Positions 8,674 to 16,237 of a stretch of DNA of 64,000 nucleotides are shown piece after piece; within the stretch, counting starts at the first letter, position 1; each line of letters opens with the position of its first letter. The position numbers and the translations under genes are program-made. The notes under the pieces were generated by a model, which made no database searches, had not been told where the DNA came from, and saw nothing but the letters and a program-made list of their open reading frames with translations. The DNA comes from Bradyrhizobium_A sp052115025 (GTDB lineage: Bacteria > Pseudomonadota > Alphaproteobacteria > Rhizobiales > Xanthobacteraceae). Where the stretch lies: assembly GCF_052115025.1 (NCBI RefSeq), contig NZ_JBFRFW010000017.1:124001-188000 (forward strand), read 5' to 3'.

Positions 8674-8814
8674 GCCATCAGCCGGCCACAAGGGCCCGCG
8701 GAGGTTCGCCACCCTGGTTCCGACCGTCGGCCGAGCGTCGCCGTCGACATCGTCCCTAAATCATTCTTCCTAGATCATGTGATGGCGATACCGCCACCGA
8801 ACGGGATATTTCGC

Positions 8815-9243
8815 ATGATTCAGAACCTGATCGAGGACATCAAGGACAGTGCTGGCCATGCCTTGCGCATGGCCACGCTGATCGTTGTGGCCGGCATCTC
8901 GCTCTTCATTGCACTTTCATTTCTCTGCGCCGCAGCGTTCGTGGTGGTGCTGCAACACTACGGGCTCGTCGCCGCCTGCCTTGCCGGTGCTGGCATTTTC
9001 TTCATCGCCACGATCATTGCGTCGGGCTGCTACATCTCCACGAAGCGCCCGGCCCGCAAGCCCGTCCAGGCGGCACGATCGGCATTTGCCAGCGCCGTCA
9101 GCGACCCCATGGTGCTTGCCGCCGGACTGCAGGTCCTGCGAACGATCGGGATCAAGCGACTGCTGCCATGGCTGGCAATCGCCGGCGTGGCGTTCGGATT
9201 GATGGCCCAGCGCAAGCCTTCGCCGGAAGACGACGCGGACTAG
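8815..9243 (+). CDS. Holin-superfamily-like membrane protein (phage holin 3_6 / DUF1469 type)
   Basis: A 142-residue protein with an N-terminal amphipathic part (~1-20), two adjacent hydrophobic segments (~22-48 and ~52-78) and a cytoplasmic tail with a weaker hydrophobic stretch near 118-130. This fits the bacterial phage-holin-superfamily proteins that often neighbour DUF883 genes; despite the name there is no phage here. I prefer the ATG at 8815 (ACGGGA upstream) to one at 8779. It follows the DUF883 gene by 141 bases and is probably in the same stress unit; I see no EcfG box of its own. Confidence 0.75.
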   Translation: MIQNLIEDIKDSAGHALRMATLIVVAGISLFIALSFLCAAAFVVVLQHYGLVAACLAGAGIFFIATIIASGCYISTKRPARKPVQAARSAFASAVSDPMVLAAGLQVLRTIGIKRLLPWLAIAGVAFGLMAQRKPSPEDDAD

Positions 9244-9309
9244 ACGGCAGCAATCCGCTCCGCTCAGGACGCGCGCGCTCGTCTGATCGATGGGGTCACG
9301 CCAGTCCGC

Positions 9310-9765
9310 TCACGTGATGCAGCGGCCGGGTTCAAGCTGCTTGGCAACCTCTGTGAGAACGCTCACGACCGGCTCGCAAGCCACCGTGGTTTTGCGGCGG
9401 GCCGACGATTTGCCGATTTCACGACCGGCACTCTTGGCCACTTCGGTCGGCAGGGAAGGACGCAGGCGGCGGGCTTCCGAGCCCGTCAGGCGCATCGCGA
9501 CCGACATACCTTTCAGGCCAGGCAACAGAAACGACAGCGTGGCTGTGTCGGCCTGGGACGCCCGGGCGAACTCCCGATCGGACTTCGCTCCACGGTTGAT
9601 CGAGGCGACGGCACGTGCGCCGTCAATCTGCTCGTTCTGCCAGAGGCGCGTATCGCCGCGAATGGCGCGCGCCAAACCATTGTCCGATGCCATGCCAAAT
9701 TGCACACCGCCCAGCGCCAGCGATGCTGCGATCAGACCCAATGCACCTTTTGAAATGTGAGACAT
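9310..9765 (-). CDS. Exported hypothetical protein under an EcfG promoter
   Basis: A 151-residue protein with a signal peptide (GALGLIAASLALGGVQFGMA, cleavage near residue ~27). The rest is basic and Ser/Arg rich, and ends in a Cys-containing segment (ACEPVVSVLTEVAKQL...GRC) that could form a disulfide. I do not recognise a characterised family; similar proteins appear in Bradyrhizobium as hypotheticals. The ATG at 9765 has GAGGCG upstream. A perfect EcfG promoter lies 68 bases upstream, which places it in the general stress regulon and argues that it is real. Confidence 0.75.
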   Translation of the reverse strand: MSHISKGALGLIAASLALGGVQFGMASDNGLARAIRGDTRLWQNEQIDGARAVASINRGAKSDREFARASQADTATLSFLLPGLKGMSVAMRLTGSEARRLRPSLPTEVAKSAGREIGKSSARRKTTVACEPVVSVLTEVAKQLEPGRCIT

Positions 9766-9833
9766 GGTACGCCTCGACACTGCTGTCCTGTCACGATCAA
9801 ATTTTTCAATTCCAATTTTCTGATCCGGATCAC

Positions 9834-9859
9834 AACGGCGGCACGTGCGAGCTGGTTCC
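9834..9859 (-). promoter_or_regulatory. EcfG promoter of the exported hypothetical protein
   Basis: On the minus strand GGAAC (9859-9855), a 17-base spacer and CGTT (9837-9834), an exact consensus match. Confidence 0.72.
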
Positions 9860-10081
9860 CAATCGCGGGGCCGCCGCGTCAAAAAAATCTGCCGTCGCGG
9901 AGGAACGATCTCGTGTCTGCCGAGTCATCCCTGCAGCCGGTTATTCCCCCTGCCCCTAACTAACCGGCGAATGCGGGGCGCTGCCGTGGTGATGCCGGCG
10001 GCGTCCCGCTTCCTTTTTGGTCCGCGGAACCGGCGTTTGGTTCAAGCCGCGACCACCCATCCGTTGTCGGTGCTTGCCGCA

Positions 10082-10120
10082 AAAGCAGAACGGGCCCACG
10101 GCAATGCCGGGGCCCGTTGC
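10082..10120 (-). terminator. Terminator of phyR
   Basis: An 8-bp outer stem (10090-10097 with 10110-10117) and an inner 4-bp stem form an extended hairpin. On the minus strand it is followed by a T-rich stretch (CTGCTTTT), as expected for the end of the phyR transcript. Confidence 0.7.
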
Positions 10121-10144
10121 TGCAGAGCAGGCGTGACGTTGCGT

Positions 10145-10954
10145 TCAGGACGCTGCGGCCTTCGCCGCCCGGTTGCGCGAATTGCGCTGGAAAAACAGGG
10201 CCTGGCTCGCGACGGCCGACACCATGGCCGGCTGGAACGGCTTGGAGATCAGGAACGCCGGCTCCGGCCGCTCGCCGGTCAGGAAGCGCTCCGGATAAGC
10301 GGTGATGAAAACCACCGGCACCTCGAACACCCGGAGCAATTCATTGACGGCATCAAGGCCGGAGCTGCCGTCGGCAAGCTGAATGTCGGCGAGGATCAGG
10401 CCCGGGCGATGGCTCTTCGCCAGCGCGATCGCATCCGCATGGGTTCGCGCCACGCCAATGACATTGTGCCCGAGATTCTTGACGAGGCTCTCGAGGTCCA
10501 TCGCGATGAAGGTTTCGTCCTCGATGATCAGCACGTCGGTCGCGATTTCTGCGGCGAGCTCGCGACCAGCAGCCTCCGCGAGCTGACGAACCTCCCCGAT
10601 GCTGATGTTGAGGATGAATGCCACCTCGTCTTCGGAGAAGCCTTCGAGCGACAGCAGCAGAAACGCCTGGCGCGGCAGCGGCGTGATGTTCGACAGCCGC
10701 CGCTCCGGTGGAATCGTCGGCGCGATCGACGCATCGGCGTCGTCGTTGATCGCGACCGAATTCCAGATCTGGGTGAACAGGTGGAACAGCCCGACGCGCG
10801 GACCGTTGCTCTCATCAAGGAGCGACGGATCCTGCAACAGAGCCTCGAGCATGGCGGCCACATAGGCATCGCCCGAGGCCTGGCTTCCGGTCAGAGCCCG
10901 GGCATAGCGGCGCAGCAGCGGCAAATGTTCGGCAACAACCTGGGAACGAGACAT
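10145..10954 (-). CDS. phyR: General stress response regulator PhyR
   Basis: A 269-residue protein with the PhyR fusion layout. Residues ~1-135 form an EcfG-like sigma domain (sigma2- and sigma4-like, without DNA-binding capacity in known PhyR). Residues ~138-260 form a receiver domain with acidic pocket IIEDE, phospho-acceptor Asp190 (LILAD) and Lys238 (SKPF). VVFITAYPERFL matches the FATGUY-type switch. When phosphorylated, PhyR binds NepR and frees EcfG. The ATG at 10954 has a strong GGAGGGGGG site. It is divergent from nepR-ecfG, the conserved arrangement. An EcfG-like promoter in the gap suggests autoregulation. Confidence 0.96.
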   Translation of the reverse strand: MSRSQVVAEHLPLLRRYARALTGSQASGDAYVAAMLEALLQDPSLLDESNGPRVGLFHLFTQIWNSVAINDDADASIAPTIPPERRLSNITPLPRQAFLLLSLEGFSEDEVAFILNISIGEVRQLAEAAGRELAAEIATDVLIIEDETFIAMDLESLVKNLGHNVIGVARTHADAIALAKSHRPGLILADIQLADGSSGLDAVNELLRVFEVPVVFITAYPERFLTGERPEPAFLISKPFQPAMVSAVASQALFFQRNSRNRAAKAAAS

Positions 10955-11025
10955 CCCCCCTCCATCGATTTCATGCACTCAAGCGAAGACCCCCGGACAC
11001 GGACCGGGTTCCCAACTGTAGGGAT

Positions 11026-11050
11026 TACGCACCAGCCTGATAATAGTTCC
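11026..11050 (-). promoter_or_regulatory. EcfG-like promoter of phyR
   Basis: On the minus strand GGAAC (11050-11046), a 16-base spacer, CGTA (11029-11026): one mismatch from consensus, 71 bases upstream of the phyR ATG. Confidence 0.55.
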
Positions 11051-11071
11051 AACATTCTTGGAACCAATCCC

Positions 11072-11096
11072 GGAACTTTCTCGCGACTGTCGCATT
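11072..11096 (+). promoter_or_regulatory. EcfG-like promoter of nepR-ecfG
   Basis: GGAAC (11072-11076), a 16-base spacer, CATT (11093-11096), one mismatch from the EcfG consensus and about 104 bases before nepR. Two other GGAAC words at 11060 and about 11167 lack a -10 at the right distance. Confidence 0.45.
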
Positions 11097-11200
11097 ACGC
11101 TTTCACGACGACGCCGAGAAACGTCGCCGCCGCGGCCCACTGCCAGGAAAATCCCTTTCGTTCGAGGAACTTAGCTCTTGGGGATGTTACGGAACAGGTC

Positions 11201-11404
11201 ATGAAAGAATTGAAACCGCAATCGGCCAAGGCCCCAGCAAGAGGCGGCCTCAACGCAGAGATCCAGTCCCGGATCGGGCATCAGCTCAGAGCCATGTACG
11301 ACGAGGTGGTCCGCCAAGGGGTCCCCGATCGTTTCGCGGAGTTGATCCGGAAACTCGATACCGTCGAATCAGATTTGGTGGCCAAAACCGATAGGAGGGA
11401 CTGA
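11201..11404 (+). CDS. nepR: Anti-sigma factor NepR
   Basis: A 67-residue protein. The core IQSRIGHQLRAMYDEVVRQGVPDRFAELIRKLD is the two-helix NepR signature that binds EcfG or PhyR. The ATG at 11201 gives the family's usual size; the long open frame upstream is not coding. Its TGA overlaps the ecfG ATG (TGATG), as usual for nepR-ecfG, so the anti-sigma and sigma are made together. Confidence 0.94.
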   Translation: MKELKPQSAKAPARGGLNAEIQSRIGHQLRAMYDEVVRQGVPDRFAELIRKLDTVESDLVAKTDRRD

Positions 11405-11952
11405 TGCCCCTCACCAATCAGCTCCGTGACGACATGCTCGGTTGCGTGCCGAGCCTCCGCGCCTTCGCCATGTCCTTGTGCGGCAATAGCGACCGCGCCG
11501 ATGACCTTGTGCAAGAAACCCTGCTCCGTGCGCTGGCGAACATCGATTCTTTCCAGCCGGGGTCGAACATGCCGGCATGGCTGTTCACGATCTTGCGCAA
11601 CCTGTTCCGATCCGATTACCGCAAGCGGCGGCGCGAGGTCGAAGATGCGGATGGCAACTACGCCAAGACCCTGAAGTCGCAACCAGGCCAGAGCCCGCAC
11701 CTGGAATTCGAAGAATTCCGGGCAGCCCTGGAGAAACTGCCGCAGGACCAGAAGGAAGCCCTCATTCTGGTCGGCGCCTCCGGCTTCTCCTACGAGGATG
11801 CCGCCGCGATCTGCGGCTGCGCCGTCGGCACCATCAAGAGCCGGGTGAACCGTGCCCGCTCGAAACTGAGCAACCTGCTCTATGTCGAGGGCACCGATGA
11901 TTTCGGCCCCGACAATACGGTGCGCGCGGTCATCGGGGGCGGCAGCCGATAG
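11404..11952 (+). CDS. ecfG: ECF sigma factor EcfG (general stress response)
   Basis: A 182-residue ECF15-type sigma factor. Region 2 (about 18-85) has DRADDLVQETLLRAL and the DNA-melting segment FTILRNLFRSDYRKRRRE. Region 4 (about 105-165) has LPQDQKEALILVGASGFSYEDAA and a helix-turn-helix ending VGTIKSRVNRARSKL. It directs RNA polymerase to GGAAC-N16/17-CGTT promoters, of which several lie in this window. It is translationally coupled to nepR. Confidence 0.96.
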   Translation: MPLTNQLRDDMLGCVPSLRAFAMSLCGNSDRADDLVQETLLRALANIDSFQPGSNMPAWLFTILRNLFRSDYRKRRREVEDADGNYAKTLKSQPGQSPHLEFEEFRAALEKLPQDQKEALILVGASGFSYEDAAAICGCAVGTIKSRVNRARSKLSNLLYVEGTDDFGPDNTVRAVIGGGSR

Positions 11953-11987
11953 GCGACGCCTGATCCATCGACTGACTTCAACACCAC

Positions 11988-12015
11988 AAGACGGCCACCG
12001 CGAGGTGGCCGTCTT
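11988..12015. terminator. Shared terminator between ecfG and the HWE kinase
   Basis: A perfect 12-bp stem (11988-11999 with 12004-12015) with a GCGA loop lies between the convergent ecfG and sensor-kinase genes. It can serve both strands; a TTTT follows a little downstream on the plus side. Confidence 0.75.
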
Positions 12016-12067
12016 CCTGAAGTTTTGAGTAATGCCAGGCAGCGGGGCCGCGACGTCGCCGATCAGC

Positions 12068-13738
12068 TCAGCCCTGTCTGCGCCTGGCGGCATCCACCGG
12101 AGCAGCAAGACGATCGGTCCGATCGAGCTCGGCCTGATCGACCACGGTTTCCATCGGTGCGGTCAGTTCATAAACGTAACTGACATCTGTGAAGTAGCGC
12201 TTGGACGCGCCGCCCAGCGCTTCGGGGGCCACGCGGTCGAGCAGGATGACGCCGAAATCGCTGTCCGGGCGGCGGGTGGCTGCACTGGTATTGAACTCTT
12301 CCCAGCGAAAGTCGAAAATCGCATCCCGGCCCTCACCCATCACATGCCATTGCGCCGAGATGTTGGGATGCTTGCCGACCAGCGACAACCCTTCGTCGGC
12401 ATGCGAGGCGAGCTCGAAAAACAGCAATGACAAACTCTGTGCCGCGCGGGGACTGACGACGATGTCGGGCCCGCTGACGGCGATGCGCTCCGCATGGGGA
12501 ATGGCGCGGGACTCCAACAGGCCGCGGAGCTTGACGCCCTGCCACTGGCTGTCGCTGAGCAGCGACACGACGTTGGACATGGCGTGGATGCGGCCGATCA
12601 GCAGGTCGCGGGCGCTGTCGACGTCGGAGCCGTGGCGCAACGTCCGGGTGATGATCGACTGGATCACCGCCAGGATGTTCTTCACACGATGGTTGAGTTC
12701 GCCGATCACCGCGGTGAGGCGGTTCTCGAAACCGATCCGCACTTCGATTTCCCGGCTCAGCCGCACGTTGTTGTACACGACATAACCGAACAGCCCGCAG
12801 ATGATGCTGGTCAGCGCCACGCCGATGATGGCGACAATGGCAGCCAGCTCCTGCGCACGCGCCTGGACGTTGGTCTTTGCGTAATAGCCGAGCGTCCAGT
12901 CCTTGCCGCCGAACGAGACGTTGCGCAGCATCAGTTGGCCCGCGGGATCATGGCGCGTCGGCGCAGCGATCACCACCCCCTGCGCATCGACCTTCAACTC
13001 CTTGGCCGCGTCACGCGGGTCCCGCAACACCAGTTCGAAAGGGCTCGTCTCCTCATTCGCCAGCATCAAGGGAGCAATGCGGTAGGAGAAGGTAATGAAG
13101 CCGCTGAGGGCGTTGGTACCCTCCTGCATGACCGGCGCCACCAGCACCACCCCGACAGGGCCATTGGTCCGCATCAGCACCAGCGGATCGGAGCACAACG
13201 GCTTGCCTTCCTCGGCCGCCCGGGCAAGCAGCGGCCCCAGCACCGGATGCACGTCGAACGAGCGGCCCGGGAAGCTCAAGGTTTCCTCGTTGCGCGGCTC
13301 GACATCCATCAGAACGTCGATCGGCTGGCTGATCGCGGCGATATTGAGCACCTGGTCCTCGCCGTCCCGAATTCGCGGGCGGGTGAAACCGGCGGCCGCG
13401 AGCTGCTTCTCGGCGTTCACCAGCCCCGCCGGGGGAATCCTGGCCACCCAGCTCGCAACCAGAAAATCGGTCTTGAACGCATAGATCGAGGAACGCAGCG
13501 GCTCCAGCACGTTGCCCTGCAGCAAAGCCGGACGGCGCAGGAGGCCGACGATGATCCGGGTCAGCAGCTCACGTTCGCTCAGACGATCCTGCACCAGACG
13601 GGCATGGATATCCACGGCCCGCTCCAGCGCTGCACCATCAAGAGATATTTCCTGATGGTAGACGCGATACGACACCAGCCCGGAGATCGTGACCCCGATC
13701 AGCGCGATCAATCCGATGAGAAATCCAAGCCGAAACAC
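12068..13738 (-). CDS. CHASE-domain HWE-type sensor histidine kinase with degenerate ATP-binding box
   Basis: A 556-residue membrane protein from a GTG start. TM1 is at ~5-25, a periplasmic CHASE-like sensor at ~40-270, TM2 at ~298-322, then an H-box with His350 (ELNHRVKN) typical of HWE/HisKA_2 kinases. The family N-box, normally LATNAxK, reads LASHADE here, with His446 in place of the Mg-ATP-binding Asn. The later GFG motif reads DFG (494-496). ATP binding may therefore be weak or lost. It is convergent with ecfG, and HWE kinases such as PhyK phosphorylate PhyR, so it may sense signals for, or dampen, the general stress response. Confidence 0.88.
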   Translation of the reverse strand: MFRLGFLIGLIALIGVTISGLVSYRVYHQEISLDGAALERAVDIHARLVQDRLSERELLTRIIVGLLRRPALLQGNVLEPLRSSIYAFKTDFLVASWVARIPPAGLVNAEKQLAAAGFTRPRIRDGEDQVLNIAAISQPIDVLMDVEPRNEETLSFPGRSFDVHPVLGPLLARAAEEGKPLCSDPLVLMRTNGPVGVVLVAPVMQEGTNALSGFITFSYRIAPLMLANEETSPFELVLRDPRDAAKELKVDAQGVVIAAPTRHDPAGQLMLRNVSFGGKDWTLGYYAKTNVQARAQELAAIVAIIGVALTSIICGLFGYVVYNNVRLSREIEVRIGFENRLTAVIGELNHRVKNILAVIQSIITRTLRHGSDVDSARDLLIGRIHAMSNVVSLLSDSQWQGVKLRGLLESRAIPHAERIAVSGPDIVVSPRAAQSLSLLFFELASHADEGLSLVGKHPNISAQWHVMGEGRDAIFDFRWEEFNTSAATRRPDSDFGVILLDRVAPEALGGASKRYFTDVSYVYELTAPMETVVDQAELDRTDRLAAPVDAARRRQG

Positions 13739-14068
13739 TGCTCTACCCGGGCCAACGGAGCCGGATCAAAGCAAAAGCCTCGCATCGAGGCAACCTGCGG
13801 CGGGCGCCAGCATCCATCATCGAACCACAACACCAGCACGCCTGCACCGCACGCTCGGGGCCTTGGCGAACACGATCATCAAGCTGAGGATATCAAAGCG
13901 CATGCTGCGTTTTCGTTCCATTCCAGATCTGAACTTCTTTGCGGTTAACGCCGGCTCAGCCAAGCTCGGGAAGGCGTTGTGGCCATGCGCTCGCCCCGTT
14001 TCGAACGAAATTGCCAAGACAATGGCGTGATACCGGAATGGACAGCATCGGGATAGCGAGAGCTCTGC
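13739..14068. other. 330-base divergent region between sensor kinase and pseudo-receiver gene
   Basis: Both flanking genes point away, so it must hold two promoters. A GGAAC on the minus strand near 13915-13919 has no acceptable CGTT partner at 16 or 17 bases. An open frame of 42 codons at 13902-14030 has no ribosome site or recognisable product. I see no other defined site. Confidence 0.5.
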
Positions 14069-14482
14069 ATGGTTCGAAAATACTCGCTGGTGAAACATCT
14101 GCTGCCCGCCGGCCTTCGCGTGCTGGCGATGGAGGACGAAGCCCTGATTGCGCTCGACCTCCAGGAGATGCTGCTCGGATCCGGCGCCAGCGACGTCATC
14201 GTTGCGCGCGGTCTCGACGACGTCGAACGCGCCCTGGCCGACCACCCGGACATCGACGTCGCCATCATCAACCTGAACCCGGGAGTCCGGGCGGAAGCCG
14301 ACCTGCTGGCGGCGAAGGCCGTCCAGGCCCTCGGCATTCCATTCCTGTTCGCCACCGGCAGCCCTGGCCGCCATGCAGCGGGAGCACTCTGCGACGCGGT
14401 TTTCGTCAACAAGCCCTATACCCGCGACATCATCGTTTCCGCCGTGATGGACGTGCTCGAGCGCGCCAGCACAGCCGCCTGA
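14069..14482 (+). CDS. Single-domain receiver protein lacking the phosphorylation Asp
   Basis: A 137-residue protein that is essentially one receiver (CheY-like) domain. The acidic pocket MEDEA is at 21-25 and the conserved Lys-Pro (VNKPY) at ~116. The beta-3 strand reads VAIINLN where the family has an Asp, putting Asn68 in the phospho-acceptor position. It should therefore not be phosphorylated in the normal way and may be a constitutive or competing partner. It resembles the small response regulators found with HWE kinases and is divergent from the degenerate HWE kinase gene. The start at 14069 has GCGAGAG upstream. Confidence 0.83.
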   Translation: MVRKYSLVKHLLPAGLRVLAMEDEALIALDLQEMLLGSGASDVIVARGLDDVERALADHPDIDVAIINLNPGVRAEADLLAAKAVQALGIPFLFATGSPGRHAAGALCDAVFVNKPYTRDIIVSAVMDVLERASTAA

Positions 14483-14525
14483 CGGCTGTCCTTGTAAAGG
14501 AAAGAGCTCGCGGCGAAAGGAGAAG

Positions 14526-14543
14526 CCCTGTCGGNGGACAGGG
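14526..14543 (+). terminator. Hairpin with an ambiguous base after the pseudo-receiver gene
   Basis: A 7-bp stem (14526-14532 with 14537-14543) with a 4-base loop that contains the only ambiguous base (n, 14535) in the window. Probably the terminator of the receiver gene; the n may come from a sequencing problem at the hairpin. Confidence 0.5.
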
Positions 14544-14563
14544 TCAGACCGACATCCCGCCTA

Positions 14564-14674
14564 TCAGATGGCGGCGAGCACCAGGCCCAGAACCATCATG
14601 GCGATCCCGGTCAGGGTCAGGCCAAGAAAGGCTCCGCTGTAGTCCTTGGCGTCTGCTTTATGAATTTTGCTCAT
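14564..14674 (-). CDS. 36-residue membrane protein under an EcfG promoter
   Basis: A small protein with a polar N-terminus (MSKIHKADAKDYSGA) and one hydrophobic helix over about residues 15-36. I do not recognise the family. There is no clear ribosome site, but a perfect EcfG promoter ends only 8 bases before the ATG, so the mRNA would be leaderless or nearly so. That promoter is the main reason for calling it real. It lies at the edge of the stress island, after ureG on the same strand but with its own promoter. Confidence 0.6.
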   Translation of the reverse strand: MSKIHKADAKDYSGAFLGLTLTGIAMMVLGLVLAAI

Positions 14675-14682
14675 GACCACAC

Positions 14683-14707
14683 AACGGAAAGGCCTCCATT
14701 CCGTTCC
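14683..14707 (-). promoter_or_regulatory. EcfG promoter of the 36-residue membrane protein
   Basis: On the minus strand GGAAC (14707-14703), a 16-base spacer and CGTT (14686-14683), an exact consensus match. Confidence 0.68.
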
Positions 14708-14776
14708 GCAGAATCCGCAATCATGCTTGGTGCAGGCCGTGGCAAACGGACACGCCCGCCCCTGTCCGCCTCGCGC

Positions 14777-15394
14777 TCAGCGGCGCAAGCCGCCTTTGGT
14801 CTCGATGAAACGGACAATCCGGTCGAGCCCCTGGCTCTGCTTCAGGTTGGTCATGACGAAGGGCCGTTCGCCGCGCATCCGCCGGGCATCGACCTCCATC
14901 TTCTCCAGCGAGGCCCCGACATGCGGGGCCAGATCGATCTTGTTGATGACCAGCAGATCCGAGCGGGTGATGCCCGGCCCCCCCTTTGACGGGATCTTGT
15001 CGCCGGCGGCGACGTCAATGACATAGATCGTGAGGTCGGCGAGCTCCGGAGAAAAGGTCGCAGCCAGGTTGTCACCACCCGACTCGATCAAAACCAGGTC
15101 CAGCCCCGGAAACTTGGCCCGCATGTCGGCCACCGCCGCAAGGTTCATCGAGGCGTCCTCGCGGATCGCCGTATGCGGGCAGCCACCGGTTTCCACACCA
15201 GCGATGCGATCCGGCGTCAACGAGCCCGCCCGCACCAGAAATTCAGCATCCCATTTGGTGTAGATGTCGTTGGTGATCGCCGCGAGATCATAGCTCTCGC
15301 GCATGGTCTTGCAGAGCAGGTCCATGAGAGCCGTCTTGCCCGAACCGACTGGACCACCGATGCCGACGCGAAGAGGGCCGTTAAAGGAGGGCAT
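14777..15394 (-). CDS. ureG: Urease accessory GTPase UreG
   Basis: A 205-residue SIMIBI-class GTPase. The P-loop GPVGSGKT is at 14-21, the Cys72-Pro-His metal-binding motif at 72-74, ESGGDN near 105 and NKID near 150. It powers nickel delivery to the urease active site with UreD, UreF and UreE. It is the last gene of the urea block, 96 bases after ureF. Confidence 0.97.
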   Translation of the reverse strand: MPSFNGPLRVGIGGPVGSGKTALMDLLCKTMRESYDLAAITNDIYTKWDAEFLVRAGSLTPDRIAGVETGGCPHTAIREDASMNLAAVADMRAKFPGLDLVLIESGGDNLAATFSPELADLTIYVIDVAAGDKIPSKGGPGITRSDLLVINKIDLAPHVGASLEKMEVDARRMRGERPFVMTNLKQSQGLDRIVRFIETKGGLRR

Positions 15395-15490
15395 ATCACT
15401 ATCCTGTTGATTTTATGGAGGGAAAAGCGCGGTCGGCAATGATCCTCGCACCAGACGATATGTCGACACAACGGCGGGAGGCAGGCGGCG

Positions 15491-16237
15491 TCATGAGCGG
15501 AACAATCGAGTGTACTGCGTCTCATGGCGCAGGCTGGCGAGATCGGCCCGGAAGGTCGCGCTGCCGATCTCCTCGAGCGATGCGACGAGCGCCCGAGCGC
15601 CCGTCGTCGTGACCACCGGTTCGAGCGCGACCAGGGCGCGCTGGCTGTCGGTCTGGCCGAGCGGAACGAGGCGCGCCGCTGCCGAGATCCAGTTCGCGGT
15701 CAGCGCATGCAGGAAGGCGTGCAGGAGCATTGGCAGCTCGATCCGGTGTGCCGCACCGACCATGCCGACCGCGACCGGATAGACAACGGGTTCCGTCCAT
15801 CCCTCCAACAGCTGCACAAGGGGGCTGCAGGTCCACGCAGTCCGTGCGATCTCGATGAACGCACGCCCCTGTGTGGTGGTTTCGAGCTGCCGCTCGCGCG
15901 AGGGCACGAACGCGGCGGCGAGTTCGGCAACCTCGCGGAGCCCCTGTCGATCCTCGGCCAGGGCATGGCGGTGGGTGTGCGCAAGGAACACGGCATCACA
16001 GAACCCGGCTCCCTCACTCAGCATCGCAGCCAGCCAGTCCTGCAGGGTGGCGACGTTGACGATATCCCCGGCCTCGACGGCCCATTCGAGTCCGCTGGAG
16101 TAGGAGAACGCCCCGACCGGAAAGGCTGGAGACAACCAGGTCATCAGCCGGTAGAGCGCCGCGTGCGCGTCGGCCGCGTCCGCCCGCACGATATCCATGC
16201 GGCGCGGATCCGCATCGTCCTCAGCCGGAGTGACCAT
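15491..16237 (-). CDS. ureF: Urease accessory protein UreF
   Basis: An all-helical chaperone (~235-248 residues). The family N-terminal motif AALYRLMTWLSPAFPVGAFSYSSG and the C-terminal YTRLFRS are both clear. It acts as the scaffold and checkpoint between UreD and UreG during nickel insertion. The start is uncertain: ATG codons at 16243 and 16237 overlap the end of ureE, and the ATG at 16198 gives a 235-residue protein; none has a strong ribosome site, so translational coupling to ureE is likely. Confidence 0.9.
   Translation of the reverse strand: MVTPAEDDADPRRMDIVRADAADAHAALYRLMTWLSPAFPVGAFSYSSGLEWAVEAGDIVNVATLQDWLAAMLSEGAGFCDAVFLAHTHRHALAEDRQGLREVAELAAAFVPSRERQLETTTQGRAFIEIARTAWTCSPLVQLLEGWTEPVVYPVAVGMVGAAHRIELPMLLHAFLHALTANWISAAARLVPLGQTDSQRALVALEPVVTTTGARALVASLEEIGSATFRADLASLRHETQYTRLFRS

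Larger units (their letters stand above)
9766..10144. other. 379-base intergenic region
   Basis: No credible gene. It contains the EcfG promoter at 9834-9859 for the minus-strand gene and the phyR terminator at about 10082-10120. The middle (about 9870-10080) has a poly-A run and several short GGAAC words without a proper -10 partner; I see no further defined element. Confidence 0.6.

Noticed and set aside
8815..9243. Phage remnant suggested by the holin-like protein
   Set aside because: No other phage gene is near; this holin superfamily is common in bacterial chromosomes next to DUF883 genes.
9845..11200. Long N-terminal extension of nepR on the plus strand
   Set aside because: It runs antisense through phyR and has no motif; NepR proteins are ~60-70 residues and the ATG at 11201 fits.
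12494..13948. 484-codon open frame antisense to the HWE kinase
   Set aside because: The kinase on the other strand has clear domains; this frame does not.
13902..14030. 42-codon open frame in the kinase/pseudo-receiver gap
   Set aside because: No ribosome site, no recognisable product, no hydrophobic helix.
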